DNA of 51,259 nucleotides from Eubacteriales bacterium (GTDB lineage Bacteria > Bacillota > Clostridia > Saccharofermentanales > DTU023): assembly GCA_030532065.1 (NCBI GenBank), contig JAUNLW010000010.1, positions 1 to 51,259 on the forward strand. Reading direction: 5' to 3'. The notes below the pieces were generated by a model. That model did no database searches and was not told the DNA's origin. It saw only the letters and a program-made list of their open reading frames with translations. Positions 25,145 to 34,090 of this stretch are shown here, piece after piece (the first letter of the stretch is position 1; every line of letters starts with the position of its first letter). The position numbers were made by a program, and so were the translations under genes.

Positions 25145-27565
25145 TTAGGCTTTTTGCGCTCCGGGCATCTCTGGTATCTTATCGTCTAGAGTTGTGGGCT
25201 CGCTGTATTTCTTAAAGAACAGCATGTAAATGATTAAGACAAGTGAACCAGAAGCAAAGATTAGACCAACAACGTCAATCTGTCCTGTAAAAAGACCACC
25301 AAACTGGTTGATCATGAGAGCAATTACATAGGCGAAAATTGTCTGATAGGCGATGGCAAAAGTGGTCCATTTGGCATTATTCATCTCGCGCTTAATAGCG
25401 CCGATAGCGGCGAAACATGGCGCACAAAGAAGGTTGAAAACCAAGAATGAATAGGCCGTTATACCGGTGAAGGAATGCGCAAGTGCCTGCCAAGTAGTAA
25501 GCTCACCACTGCCATAAAGAATACCCATAGTACCAACAATGTTTTCTTTGGCCACAAGCCCGGTAATTGAAGCAACGGCCGCCTGCCAATTACCCCAACC
25601 GAGCGGCGCAAATATCCAGGCTATGGCATTACCGAAAGCAGCGAGCAGCGAAAGGTTCAGTTCGTCTTCTGAGATCATGCGAAAACCTTCAGAAGTGAAG
25701 CCGAAGAAGCTAGTGAACCACACTACGATCGTTGAAAGCAGAATAATAGTGCCTGCTTTCTTAATAAAAGACCAGCCACGCTCCCACATAGACCGCAATA
25801 CGTTACGCAGTGTGGGCCAGTGGTATGCCGGAAGTTCCATAACAAAAGGGGCGGGCTCACCAGCAAACATACGAGTCTTTTTCAGCATGATACCAGAGAT
25901 CACAATCGCTGCCATGCCAATGAAGTACGCGGAAGTCGCAACCCAGGGCGAACCGCCGAAGATAGCCCCTGAGATCATGGCGATGAAGGGTACTTTAGCG
26001 CCACAGGGAATGAAGGTAGTCGTCATGATAGTCATGCGTCGATCACGTTCATTCTCTATGGTACGGCTGGCCATGATGCCAGGGACACCGCAGCCGGTGC
26101 CAATTAGCATGGGGATGAAGGATTTACCTGAGAGGCCAAACTTACGGAATACGCGATCTAGCACAAAAGCGATACGAGCCATGTAGCCACAAGCTTCCAA
26201 GAACGCGAGCAGTAAAAATAGCACCAGCATCTGCGGCACAAATCCCAAAACCGCACCCACGCCAGCGACAATGCCATCCAAGATAAAGCCTTTTACCCAA
26301 TCAGATACATGCAGGGCATCCAAACCCTTTTCGATCAATACCGGGATACCGGGAACCCAAGTTCCATAATTCGCAGGATCCGGCTCATCACCGATCTCAG
26401 CCAAAATATCTCGCGCAGAAGCATAATCCGCCAATGTAGCAGTTTTCTCAATAACTTCCAGCGTTTCCTCATCTTCCACGCTGTATATGAAATTACTGCT
26501 GGGAGACTCTGCATACTTGTCCTGATACGCGTCATAGGCATCGACAATAGCCGAAGCTTCAGCATATTGCTCAGCCAGCTCTTCATAACCACCGTCATCA
26601 AATAGATGAAAGCCGTCGCCAAAGATATTATCGTTGGTGAAGTCAGTTGCTTGCGCTCCTATGCCTACCATGGAAATCCAGTAAACCAGAAACATAATCA
26701 AGATGAAAATTGGCAGGCCCAACCAGCGATTAGTGACAACTCTATCGATCTTATCAGATACAGAAAGCCGGTCGTCATGTTGCTTTTTATAGCAAGCTTT
26801 GATTAATTCCCCAACGCAGATGTAACGCTCATTCGTAATGATGCTCTCAGAGTCATCATCCAACTCGTTCTCTGCAGCTTTAATATCTTTCTCGATGTGC
26901 GCCAGCTTCTCTTCAGAGATCTGCAGCTTTTCCAAAACTTTATCATCTCGCTCGAAAACTTTGATAGCATACCAGCGTTGCTGTTCTTCCGGCAATTCAC
27001 GCAAGACTGCCTCTTCAATGTGAGCCAGAGCGTGTTCCACGGGTTCGGAAAAAGTATGTAGCGGTATTGTCCGATCATGCTTGGCCGCTTCAATCGCAGC
27101 TTCCGCAGCCTCCGTTACTCCCTCGCCTTTTAGAGCGGAAAGCTCCACCACCCGGCAGCCCATACGACGAGAAAGCTCCTCGATATTTATCTCATCGCTG
27201 TTTTTTCTGACAACATCAATCATGTTAAGAGCCAGAACCACAGGAATACCAAGCTCAGTAAGTTGCGTCGTGAGATAAAGATTTCTCTCTAGATTAGTAC
27301 TGTCAATGATATTGAGGATGGCATCCGGCCGTTCTTCAATCAAATAGTTTCTGGCAATAACTTCTTCTAAGGTATATGGCGAAAGCGAATAAATACCTGG
27401 AAGGTCGATTATGCTAACTTCATCATTTTGCTTTAGCCTGCCCTCTTTCTTTTCCACTGTAACGCCCGGCCAGTTGCCAACAAACTGATTTGAACCGGTC
27501 AAGGCATTAAATAAAGTTGTTTTTCCGCTGTTTGGATTACCAGCCAACGCGATACGTACAGTCAT
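25145..27565 (-). CDS. feoB: Ferrous iron transport protein B
   Basis: An 806-residue inner-membrane Fe(II) transporter. The N-terminal G domain has G1 GNPNSGKTT, G2 GVTVEKKEG, G3 DLPGIYSLSPYTLEE and G4 NMID; a helical GDI-like spacer follows to about residue 270, then the membrane core with the two Gate motifs (around LLLAFLEACGYMARIAFV and LLCAPCFAAIGAIKREM). The first ATG after AAAGGA is used; a TTG nine codons earlier is less likely. An acidic loop of roughly 110 residues after the first membrane helix is longer than in E. coli FeoB. It is the last gene of feoA-feoA-feoB. Confidence 0.96.
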   Translation of the reverse strand: MTVRIALAGNPNSGKTTLFNALTGSNQFVGNWPGVTVEKKEGRLKQNDEVSIIDLPGIYSLSPYTLEEVIARNYLIEERPDAILNIIDSTNLERNLYLTTQLTELGIPVVLALNMIDVVRKNSDEINIEELSRRMGCRVVELSALKGEGVTEAAEAAIEAAKHDRTIPLHTFSEPVEHALAHIEEAVLRELPEEQQRWYAIKVFERDDKVLEKLQISEEKLAHIEKDIKAAENELDDDSESIITNERYICVGELIKACYKKQHDDRLSVSDKIDRVVTNRWLGLPIFILIMFLVYWISMVGIGAQATDFTNDNIFGDGFHLFDDGGYEELAEQYAEASAIVDAYDAYQDKYAESPSSNFIYSVEDEETLEVIEKTATLADYASARDILAEIGDEPDPANYGTWVPGIPVLIEKGLDALHVSDWVKGFILDGIVAGVGAVLGFVPQMLVLFLLLAFLEACGYMARIAFVLDRVFRKFGLSGKSFIPMLIGTGCGVPGIMASRTIENERDRRMTIMTTTFIPCGAKVPFIAMISGAIFGGSPWVATSAYFIGMAAIVISGIMLKKTRMFAGEPAPFVMELPAYHWPTLRNVLRSMWERGWSFIKKAGTIILLSTIVVWFTSFFGFTSEGFRMISEDELNLSLLAAFGNAIAWIFAPLGWGNWQAAVASITGLVAKENIVGTMGILYGSGELTTWQALAHSFTGITAYSFLVFNLLCAPCFAAIGAIKREMNNAKWTTFAIAYQTIFAYVIALMINQFGGLFTGQIDVVGLIFASGSLVLIIYMLFFKKYSEPTTLDDKIPEMPGAQKA

Positions 27566-27722
27566 GTGAATAATTCCTTTCTGCTCTGCCAACCTTCAGC
27601 CTTTGGTTTTGAGTTTTGAGTGTTGAGTCTTGAACCTTAGCGTTTAGGACTTCGCTTTAATCCTTGAGCTATACTCTTTGTATCTAAAACCTGATTATTC
27701 TTGTTAGCATTCAAACTCCGTT

Positions 27723-27742
27723 CGGTTAGCCTCAGCTAACCG
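27723..27742. promoter_or_regulatory. Palindrome before feoB, possible metalloregulator site
   Basis: Perfect inverted repeat CGGTTAGC-CTCA-GCTAACCG in the 246-base gap between the second feoA and feoB. There is no T tract on either side, so it is not a terminator. Its GTTAGC half-sites recur in the inverted repeat upstream of the first feoA and recall DtxR/IdeR-type iron boxes. Confidence 0.45.
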
Positions 27743-27811
27743 CAATCCGAAAAAAAACGGGATCTAATCCTCCGCTATTATTTAGCGATTTCAAGTAAGT
27801 TTTCTGAAATA

Positions 27812-28033
27812 TTACTCAACTTCAATCATTGCGGCGTCAGCTTTACGGATTGAAAGCTCATAACCACGCACAGTAACTTCAATCGGGTCACCCAATGGCG
27901 CCAGTTTTTTCACATAGACCGGCGTGTGCCTGGTTATACCCATATCCATAATGCGGCGTTTTACCGCGCCTTCACCGTGAATCTTGATGACTGTAGCAGT
28001 TTTACCTACGTCGACATCTTTAAGTACTTTCAT
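27812..28033 (-). CDS. feoA: FeoA-domain protein (second copy)
   Basis: A 73-residue SH3-like protein: MKVLKDVDVGKTATVIKIHG, then MDMGITRHTPVYVKKLAPLGDPIEVTVRGYELSIRKADA, the full FeoA core. FeoA proteins assist FeoB in ferrous iron uptake at the cytoplasmic face. It lies 21 bases after the first feoA gene and 246 bases before feoB, with its own ribosome binding site (AAGGAGAAC). Confidence 0.93.
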   Translation of the reverse strand: MKVLKDVDVGKTATVIKIHGEGAVKRRIMDMGITRHTPVYVKKLAPLGDPIEVTVRGYELSIRKADAAMIEVE

Positions 28034-28054
28034 TTACGTTCTCCTTCTGGTCAA

Positions 28055-28267
28055 CTAGACCATGATTTTTCTAGCTAGTTCGTCACTCACAGCGACGCGC
28101 GATTCTTTGACTTTAACAATCAGATTTCCGCCTAAAGTGCTTAGCACACAGACTTCACCACCTACGTTAAAACCCAGATCTGCCAGATGTTTCTTTACCA
28201 CGGGATTCCCACCAATCTTCTTTATGACTTGGGACTCACCGGTATTTACCAGATTTAGCGGCATCAT
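28055..28267 (-). CDS. feoA: FeoA-domain protein (first copy)
   Basis: A 70-residue FeoA-like protein (SQVIKKIGGNPVVKKHLADL, GGEVCVLSTLGGNLIVKVKE, ending with a conserved ARKIMV). It is diverged from the second copy, as is usual for paired FeoA proteins in clostridia. The start is one of two adjacent ATG codons behind AGAGGAGAAC. It is the first gene of the operon and lies 62 bases downstream of a large inverted repeat that may bind a metalloregulator. Confidence 0.92.
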   Translation of the reverse strand: MMPLNLVNTGESQVIKKIGGNPVVKKHLADLGFNVGGEVCVLSTLGGNLIVKVKESRVAVSDELARKIMV

Positions 28268-28328
28268 GTGTTCTCCTCTCTCTAGATTGGTTTGCATAGG
28301 TCAAATAAGACCGCAAAGTAGTCTCATT

Positions 28329-28375
28329 AGTTACCGTTTGCTAACTAGGAACAGTCTAGTTAGCCGCAAGTAACT
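28329..28375. promoter_or_regulatory. Large inverted repeat upstream of the feo operon
   Basis: Twenty-base arms (28329-28348 and 28356-28375) with a seven-base loop; 15 of 20 positions pair, as outer AGTTAC/GTAACT and inner GCTAACTAG/CTAGTTAGC. It shares GTTAGC half-sites with the palindrome before feoB. A role as an iron-responsive operator is inference. Confidence 0.5.
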
Positions 28376-28545
28376 TGTCAATAGGTTTTGATTAAATTTT
28401 TGACGTGAGATTTCTCATGTTCTTCAAATAATAGCTACCTGGAAGAGTTGGTTGAAGCTAGTAAATCCAAGATCCGTTATTTAACTTCGCTTCTTAAAGT
28501 TTTGTATGCCTGTCTCGGCTCTGAACGACCTTATAAATCCGAGTT

Positions 28546-28840
28546 GATAGTTTCTATGTAGAGTTTTCAAGTTGTGGGTGCTTGTCACCGCTTGGAACAG
28601 TCTTGAACGGGACTTCTAAATCCGAGTTCTGAGATTTTCCGTAGAGTTTGCAAGTTGTGCGGATAGTGGCGTTGAAGAAAATTCAACTTGTGGGAGGTTT
28701 TTTTCAGATGAAATCATCCACTACTTGAAATAATGCCTAATAAACCATCCACTACTTGAATATTTGCAACAATCTCCATCCACTACCTGAATTATTGCAG
28801 TGAGGCTTCTCCACAACTTGAATTTTTGCATAAGGAGTCC
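28546..28840. repeat. Repeat island C (mirror array, mixed core types)
   Basis: Two minus-oriented long cores (28546-28580 and 28633-28662, with GTAGAGTTTGCAAGTTGTG) face a plus-oriented array of four shorter units starting CCACTACTTGAA or CCACAACTTGAA at 28718, 28749, 28780 and 28811, exactly 31 bases apart. The island is related to island D in inverted orientation. It lies in the divergent gap between feoA and lrgA. Confidence 0.75.
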
Positions 28841-29001
28841 CAGACCGCCCTCCCATTACTAAGCCCTAGAGCGACCCCAAAAAGTTGGACCAAGATAAAG
28901 ATTTAACAAGGTAAATAAGGACTAGCCGGCCACCTTTAGGGATTCTACGTAAAGTTCGATCTAGACTCTCTTACAAGACTACTTAGCACCTGCTTCTACT
29001 T

Positions 29002-29086
29002 GGATAACTTAGATAACTTGGATAACGCTTGGATAATGCCCGGATAACTTGGATAAATTGGATATTACTCGGATAATAAGCGGATT
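29002..29086 (+). repeat. Phased array of GGATAA motifs
   Basis: Nine GGATAA-like motifs (one AGATAA, one GGATAT, one GGATTA) start at 29002, 29011, 29020, 29031, 29042, 29051, 29060, 29071 and 29082: steps of 9, 9, 11, 11, 9, 9, 11, 11. This is two copies of a 40-base unit with an average step of ten bases, so every motif lies on about the same face of the helix. It sits about 180 bases before lrgA. Confidence 0.8.
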
Positions 29087-29188
29087 ATTTCTTATAATCA
29101 GTGGAGGCCTTATTATTTGCGGAGGAAAGCAATTCGGGAAGCCATAAAGCAAGTAAAACCTGATATGCTAGTCTACTATGGCAATTAG
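29057..29188 (+). pseudogene. Possible C-terminal gene fragment
   Basis: An open stretch of 43 codons after an in-frame TAA encodes a plausible protein tail (RRKAIREAIKQVKPDMLVYY then GN and stop). The segment KQVKPDMLVYYGN resembles the strand seen in DUF4417-type proteins, but the similarity is weak. There is no start codon, and the left part overlaps the GGATAA array. Confidence 0.25.
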
Positions 29189-29261
29189 TTAGGGTATGGC
29201 AATCAGGGATAATATTTACGATATGAAGCTGATAAAACTGCGGATGCTCTGAGGAGGCAAG

Positions 29262-29615
29262 ATGGAAAAATTGACGTCTTATTTCTTTTTGTTTGTGTGT
29301 TTAGGCTTGGGCTCCTTGCTGGGGAGCGTCATTGACTATCCCATTCCGGATATGATTTATGGTTTTGCCATCTTATTTATCTTCTTGATCCTCGGTATTG
29401 CTAAACTAAAAGACATGGAAACAGCGTCAGTTCCGCTCATTCGCCTGATGCCCCTATTTCTTGTGCCCGCTACGGTGAAGATTGTAAACAGCTTCCCTTT
29501 GATAAAGTCTAATGGTTTTCGCCTTTTTATCGTGGTGATGATCTCTTTTTTCTGCACTTTGGTTGCTGTTGGTCTGACGGTAAAATTTTTTAGGAAAATG
29601 CAAAATGACAAGTAG
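29262..29615 (+). CDS. lrgA: LrgA/CidA-family membrane protein
   Basis: A 117-residue membrane protein with about four helices and the conserved LGSLLGSVIDYPIPDMIYGF region near the start, matching LrgA/CidA holin-like proteins. These pair with LrgB and are linked to control of murein hydrolase export, cell lysis or, in some bacteria, uptake of small organic acids. GGAGG precedes the ATG, and the 3' end overlaps lrgB by 11 bases. No LytSR-type two-component genes are in the window. Confidence 0.85.
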   Translation: MEKLTSYFFLFVCLGLGSLLGSVIDYPIPDMIYGFAILFIFLILGIAKLKDMETASVPLIRLMPLFLVPATVKIVNSFPLIKSNGFRLFIVVMISFFCTLVAVGLTVKFFRKMQNDK

Positions 29616-30294
29616 TTTCTTTTATATAGCACTTACCTTGGCGGCCTATGCCTTAGCGCTCAAAGCTTCAAAACGGTTAAAGCATCCTTTGGCTAACCCT
29701 CTATTTTGGTCGGCAGTGATCGTAATCATTTTGATTTATCTGCTGCCAGTTTCTTTTGAGGATTACTTCTCCTCCATGACAATTTTTGATATGCTCTTGC
29801 TCTTGTCTACCGTGAGCCTAGCGGTACCTCTATACAAAAACCTGGACTCGCTTAAGAAAAATGCTCTTCCCATTCTAGGTGGAGTGCTGGTGGGAATTGT
29901 TGTCTCAGCCGGTACAATCATTCTGTTTACCAAGTTACTGGGAATCGACAAAGACCTGATCATAGCCCTACTTCCTAAATCAATCACGCTGGGCATGTCA
30001 CTGCCATTAATTGAAGAAGTGGGAGGCTATAGTGCCATTACCGCATTTTCCGTAATTATTACAGGCACTTCCGGCGCAGTTTTCGGCCCCAGTATACTAA
30101 GGGCCATACGGGTAGATGATCCTATTGCCGTTGGAGTTGCCCTGGGGACAACTTCCCACGTCTCTGGCACTGCCGTCGCTTATGAGATGGGTGAAGTCGA
30201 AGGCTCAATTGCCAGTTTGTGCATTGCCATCACTGGACTTATCACGATTATGCTGTTCCCTCTTATCTTGATGATTTTGGATGCGTTGCCTTAG
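29605..30294 (+). CDS. lrgB: LrgB-family membrane protein
   Basis: A 229-residue polytopic membrane protein with the LrgB/CidB hallmarks: NPLFWSAVIVIILIYLL near the start, LPILGGVLVGIVVSAGTIIL, LLPKSITLGMSLPLIEEVGG and GTTSHVSGTAVAYEMGEVEG. Length matches the family. It overlaps lrgA and is followed by a tandem repeat rather than a clear terminator. Confidence 0.92.
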   Translation: MTSSFFYIALTLAAYALALKASKRLKHPLANPLFWSAVIVIILIYLLPVSFEDYFSSMTIFDMLLLLSTVSLAVPLYKNLDSLKKNALPILGGVLVGIVVSAGTIILFTKLLGIDKDLIIALLPKSITLGMSLPLIEEVGGYSAITAFSVIITGTSGAVFGPSILRAIRVDDPIAVGVALGTTSHVSGTAVAYEMGEVEGSIASLCIAITGLITIMLFPLILMILDALP

Positions 30295-30470
30295 AGCAGC
30301 ATGAATAAACAGTGCAAAATAGTTAAGCAGGATAGTAGAGCAGCATAAATAAACCAGCGAAAAAACGTTAAGCTGGATAGTAGAGCATCATATATAAACA
30401 TTAGCAAGAAAGTTATCCAGGATAGTAGAGTAGCCTAAATAAACCAGCGAAAAAAGTTAAGCAGGATAAA
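30293..30470 (+). repeat. Four tandem repeats of about 45 bp after lrgB
   Basis: Units of 44-45 bases beginning AGAGCAGCATAAATAAAC and ending GCAGGATAGT repeat four times directly after the lrgB stop; copies differ at several positions. No protein is encoded. Confidence 0.8.
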
Positions 30471-30516
30471 TTAATTGATTCTTATCAATGCGTCCCAATA
30501 GACAACTAACAAAAAT

Positions 30517-30558
30517 CTGAAAACAAAAGCCGCGCTGATTTATATAAAACAGCGCGGC
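30517..30558 (-). terminator. Terminator of the metallo-hydrolase gene
   Basis: Arms GCCGCGCTG and CAGCGCGGC with a 12-base AT-rich loop; the minus strand continues CTTTTGTTTTC. Confidence 0.85.
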
Positions 30559-30582
30559 AAGTATTGATTACTTCAACAAAAC

Positions 30583-31503
30583 TTAGGGTAACTCAATCAC
30601 GCAGCCGGTACCGATCTCACGTACAGGAATGGATTCATTCAAGGTCATGCGAGCCTGAAGATCAACACAGTGGCAAGGCGCGATGGATTCTACGCCTAGT
30701 TCTTTAAAATAATCGAGGGTGGCTTGCATTCTTTCTTCTGAAGGGTTCAAAAGGTGGAAGCCGCCGATTACATCAAATACATTTTCCTGGCCGGTAATTT
30801 TTTTAGCGTAGTCCACTATATTGCAAATGCCGGCGTGAGAGCAGCCGGTGATAACGGCAACGCCTTCATCATTGGTGTAGGCAATGGCGGTATCTTCGCT
30901 CAAATAGTCATCCACCCATTCATCATCTTTGAAGATCTTGCTCGTGGGAGTGTATTCTTCGAAATCAAATGTACGCTCGATTTCTCCCAACCAGGTCAGG
31001 TTATCGGTCAGTTGGTATGGCTCAGAAGTTTTGATGATATTGAAATATTGGCTTAAGGTCGCTTCGTTTAATATGTTGCCGAAGAAGTCACCGTTGGCAT
31101 CCTTAGGTAAGAAAGTATCGGGATGGCAAATCAAATCGATCTTTTTGTCGATATGATGATCTCTCATATACTTTGCCAGATAGAACAGTCCAACCGTGTG
31201 GTCAAAGTGACCGTGTGAAAGAGCGATCGCGTCAACTTTAGTTAAGTCATAGCCTAAAGCATCGGCGTTTTTAAGAGTGGCATCACTGTAGCCGGTATCA
31301 AACAAAATGGTCTTGTCACCGTCTTTCATCAACATGCTTAGCGCAGGCTCACTTAACAGCATTTTGCCGATCAAGGCGTTGTTATCAACCAAAACCGTGA
31401 TTTCTAGACCTGCCGGTTCTTTGCTCTCTTCGGCCATTACCGGCGCGAAAAAGTTGAAGCCTAAGATGCAAGCGACGAGCAGTAAGATGGCTGCTTTCTT
31501 CAT
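30583..31503 (-). CDS. Secreted metallo-beta-lactamase-fold hydrolase
   Basis: A 306-residue protein with a Sec signal peptide (residues 1-24, ending PVMA) and a metallo-beta-lactamase fold: LFDTGYSDATL, the zinc motif ALSHGHFDHTVGL, TGCSHAGICN and a late GGFHL and APCHCVD. It resembles the group annotated as dihydropterin/RFA-P synthase-like MBL proteins, but an extracellular location is unusual for that role, so the substrate is open. The start is the ATG after TTGGAGGGAA; a longer start at 31539 has no ribosome binding site. It is monocistronic with its own terminator. Confidence 0.85.
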   Translation of the reverse strand: MKKAAILLLVACILGFNFFAPVMAEESKEPAGLEITVLVDNNALIGKMLLSEPALSMLMKDGDKTILFDTGYSDATLKNADALGYDLTKVDAIALSHGHFDHTVGLFYLAKYMRDHHIDKKIDLICHPDTFLPKDANGDFFGNILNEATLSQYFNIIKTSEPYQLTDNLTWLGEIERTFDFEEYTPTSKIFKDDEWVDDYLSEDTAIAYTNDEGVAVITGCSHAGICNIVDYAKKITGQENVFDVIGGFHLLNPSEERMQATLDYFKELGVESIAPCHCVDLQARMTLNESIPVREIGTGCVIELP

Positions 31504-31746
31504 ATTTCCCTCCAAATTTTCATTAGCTGAGGCTCTCATGCCTCTTGCCTACGGTTCTCATTTTTGCAAATAAGAACAGAAACACAATGGTTTTATTCTA
31601 GAGGTCAGCGGCAGCTAAGAGCAAAAGACATTCCGTTTTCGATGGTTAACATCGTTTTTACCGATGAATACCTCATTTAATGCTAGTATGGCAGTTAACT
31701 TAAACTTGTAAGCGCACAGCATAATTTGAAAGGTTATGAATTATAC

Positions 31747-32475
31747 ATGGAATTGAAGTACCAGCAAGCTGACTCAGCCCCAGCTTTGACCGTCACAGAT
31801 TCACTACTTGTCCTAGCCCTAGATCAAGGCAAGCAAAATATTTTATCAGCCCTTAATTTAGATATTTTTACCGCCGCTTTGACCAGTGTTATGGCTGAGC
31901 TTGATACCGCGGGGATTATCAGCTTCAATGGCCTTAGGGAAAACCCCCTGGAACCTACTGCGGAAGTCAGTATCTTAGGTGACTTACCAGCGGAATATGC
32001 TTCCTGCAAAGCTGTCTATGAGGCAATTGTCGACAGTAAACATAAGACTATCGAAGAAATACTTTCACCATTTATTTTCTCCATAAACGACAAACTCGCC
32101 AAACAATTTGTCGAAGAGAGAATAACTCGGCTAAAAACCTTAGAAGTTATTGACGAGACAACGTCGAAAAACTTGCTTGGTATAAAATCAACCAAATTCA
32201 GCGCTAAGTCGGATGCGGTCGAGCAAATTGTCAGTGAGCTGCGCAGGGAGCTACTAGGACAGGAACCAGTGTCCGACGCTGTCATTGTCCTTACCCGCCT
32301 ACTAGACAAAACCGGACTGCTCAAGCATTACTTTTCTGCCCATGATCAGGATAAACTCAAGCAAAGAATTGATGAGAGCATCCAAGAACTAGAAGGCCAA
32401 GCCGCCGGCGAAATTTTAAAAAGAATAGATGATCTACAGACATTCATCTTGTTGCTTATTAGCGCGATGGTGTAA
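31747..32475 (+). CDS. GPP34 (GOLPH3)-like protein
   Basis: A 242-residue soluble, helical protein. The N-terminal segment SLLVLALDQGKQNILSA followed by FTAALTSVMAELDTAGIISF, then a repeated helix pattern (RITRLKTLEVIDETTSKNLLG; SDAVIVLTRLLDKTGLLKHYF), matches the GPP34 family, whose eukaryotic member GOLPH3/VPS74 binds phosphoinositide and Golgi enzymes. Bacterial members have no agreed function. The ATG used has a weak ribosome binding site; a TTG seven codons earlier is an alternative. It precedes a decayed region. Confidence 0.65.
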   Translation: MELKYQQADSAPALTVTDSLLVLALDQGKQNILSALNLDIFTAALTSVMAELDTAGIISFNGLRENPLEPTAEVSILGDLPAEYASCKAVYEAIVDSKHKTIEEILSPFIFSINDKLAKQFVEERITRLKTLEVIDETTSKNLLGIKSTKFSAKSDAVEQIVSELRRELLGQEPVSDAVIVLTRLLDKTGLLKHYFSAHDQDKLKQRIDESIQELEGQAAGEILKRIDDLQTFILLLISAMV

Positions 32476-32512
32476 TAACTAGGGACATCCTCAAAACCGC
32501 TTCTGACCGCTT

Positions 32513-32695
32513 ATGGCAAGCTTGTTCCAGGAAGAGTTGGAACTGGAAATTAAAGAGCGCGGATATTTTCTCCCGCGACATAACATCTCAATATATGACT
32601 CCATAGCGCAGTGTAACATTATCGGCTCTAGCGATGCCAGGTATCGGTTTGAGGACTTGAAGAAGGCGTGGGGAGTAATTTTAGACATTGACTAA
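32513..32695 (+). other. Short open frame of doubtful status
   Basis: An open frame of 60 codons (ending RFEDLKKAWGVILDID) lies between the GPP34-like gene and the MarR remnant. It has Asp/Glu-rich, coding-like composition but no ribosome binding site and no family I recognise. It may be the end of a deleted gene. Confidence 0.25.
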
Positions 32696-32973
32696 TTTTC
32701 TCTTTGGCGATAGTTTACATATCGAAAGCTCTAAAGGAGCTAAAGGTTTCCGGCTTTATCATACAGTCCCCGAATCCGGCAGATGGCAGAGAGCTTCGCA
32801 CTTCAATAAGCGACGAAGGCAAGCAATTACTGGCAAATATCTCCGCTAAGCATACTGCGCTGTACCAAACAGCTATAAAAGTTATGACAAAAGAAGAACG
32901 GACCGAGTTTGCCCGTCTCTCAGAAAAATTATCTAATGCTCTAAAAGAAGAGCGCGTGGAAAAATATGAGTGA
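32692..32973 (+). pseudogene. 5'-truncated MarR-family regulator
   Basis: After an in-frame TGA, the frame encodes the last part of a MarR winged helix: the recognition helix YISKALKELKVSGFI, the wing SPNPADGRELRTSISDEGKQ and the C-terminal dimer helices. The first half (dimer helix and first HTH helix) is missing and no start codon with a ribosome binding site is present. It overlaps the following UvrA-like remnant by eight bases, the arrangement of intact MarR-UvrA2 drug-resistance pairs. Confidence 0.65.
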
Positions 32974-34014
32974 CTTAAGTGAGTGCGCAGATATACAAAA
33001 TGCTGGGTTTATTAAAATAGTCGGTGCCAAAACTCATAATCTACGTAACGTGTCGATCTCATTACCTAAGCGCAAATTAATTGGGATAGCTGGAGTTTCT
33101 GGTTCCGGGAAAACGTCTCTGATATCTACTTTAGCGGCTAGCGCTCAACAGGCTGTTGCTTCCCTATATCCTCCATTTTTGCAGGCTCGGATGAGAACCA
33201 TAGAGCCGGGAAAAGTGGATGAGTTAGCAGGACTTACGTTTACTGCAATTGTCAGCCAAAGAAAGTTCAGTAAAAATGCGCGTTCGTCCGTCAGTACTGT
33301 AGCTGGAATCGCTCCTTATCTGCGTTTGTTATTTTCTCGCGCCGCGAAACCTAATGCCGGATATTCTCCGTCATACTCTCCTAATGATCCTCGTGGCATG
33401 TGCGAAATGTGTAGAGGTCTAGGTTACATTGATGACATAGATTTAGATGAATTGATCGATCAGAATAGGAGTTTAAATGAGGGAGCAATTCTTTTTCCTT
33501 CCTTTTAAGGGAAAATCTTTTTCAATTGCGGATATATTGGACGCAAGTTCAGATGATCTGCAGGAGATTTTCCGCAAACAAGTTGAAGTACAAAACGTAA
33601 TCGCTTTACTTAAAAACGTGGGGCTTAGTTACTTAAAGCTTGGGCGCACGTTGGATACTCTCTCTGGAAGTGAGCTTCAACGACTTAAGTTTGTAAACTT
33701 TTTAAAGCACCACCGCAAAGACAAAACCAAAGTACTTGTGCTAGATGAAGTTACCACCGGTTTGCATCCAAAAGATGTAGGACAACTAATCACATTTCTC
33801 CACCAGCTTACAGCAGAAGGATTCACTATAATCACTGTCGATCATAACCCTAACCTGATAGCCCAAGCTGACTACAATATTGACATTGGACCTGGAGCGG
33901 GATCTGATGGGGGGTAGAGTTGTTTATTTTGGAACAGCACGCGGTCTCACCGACTGCCATGACTCACAAACAGGAAGATGGTTGCGTGATTTTTTATTGT
34001 CATCTTCCTATTAG
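32966..34014 (+). pseudogene. Internally deleted, frameshifted UvrA-like ABC protein
   Basis: The first frame (32966-33508) has the UvrA-type N-terminal ATPase start with Walker A GVSGSGKTSL, a C-x2-C zinc-like site (CEMCRGLGYIDDID) and NEGAILFPSF. The frame then shifts, and the next block (to 33917) carries only the end of the second ATPase: signature TLSGSELQRL, Walker B LVLDEVTTGLHP and VDHNPN. Several hundred middle residues are absent. A second break is at the G run 33909-33914: with five G instead of six the frame would continue to 34014 (GGRVVYFGTARGL). Relatives of about 750-840 residues occur with MarR genes in antibiotic-resistance pairs. Confidence 0.75.
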
Positions 34015-34090
34015 CTGTTAAACTGCAGCTCGTTATTTACCATAATAGACTCTTGCCGATAGATTAGATTTGCAGCCTAACCCTTTTACG

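Noticed and set aside
27723..27742. Terminator between feoA and feoB
   Set aside because: The perfect hairpin has no T tract on either strand.
29002..29086. Replication origin (DnaA boxes)
   Set aside because: The GGATAA motifs differ from the DnaA box at two positions and no dnaA, dnaN or rpmH gene is nearby.
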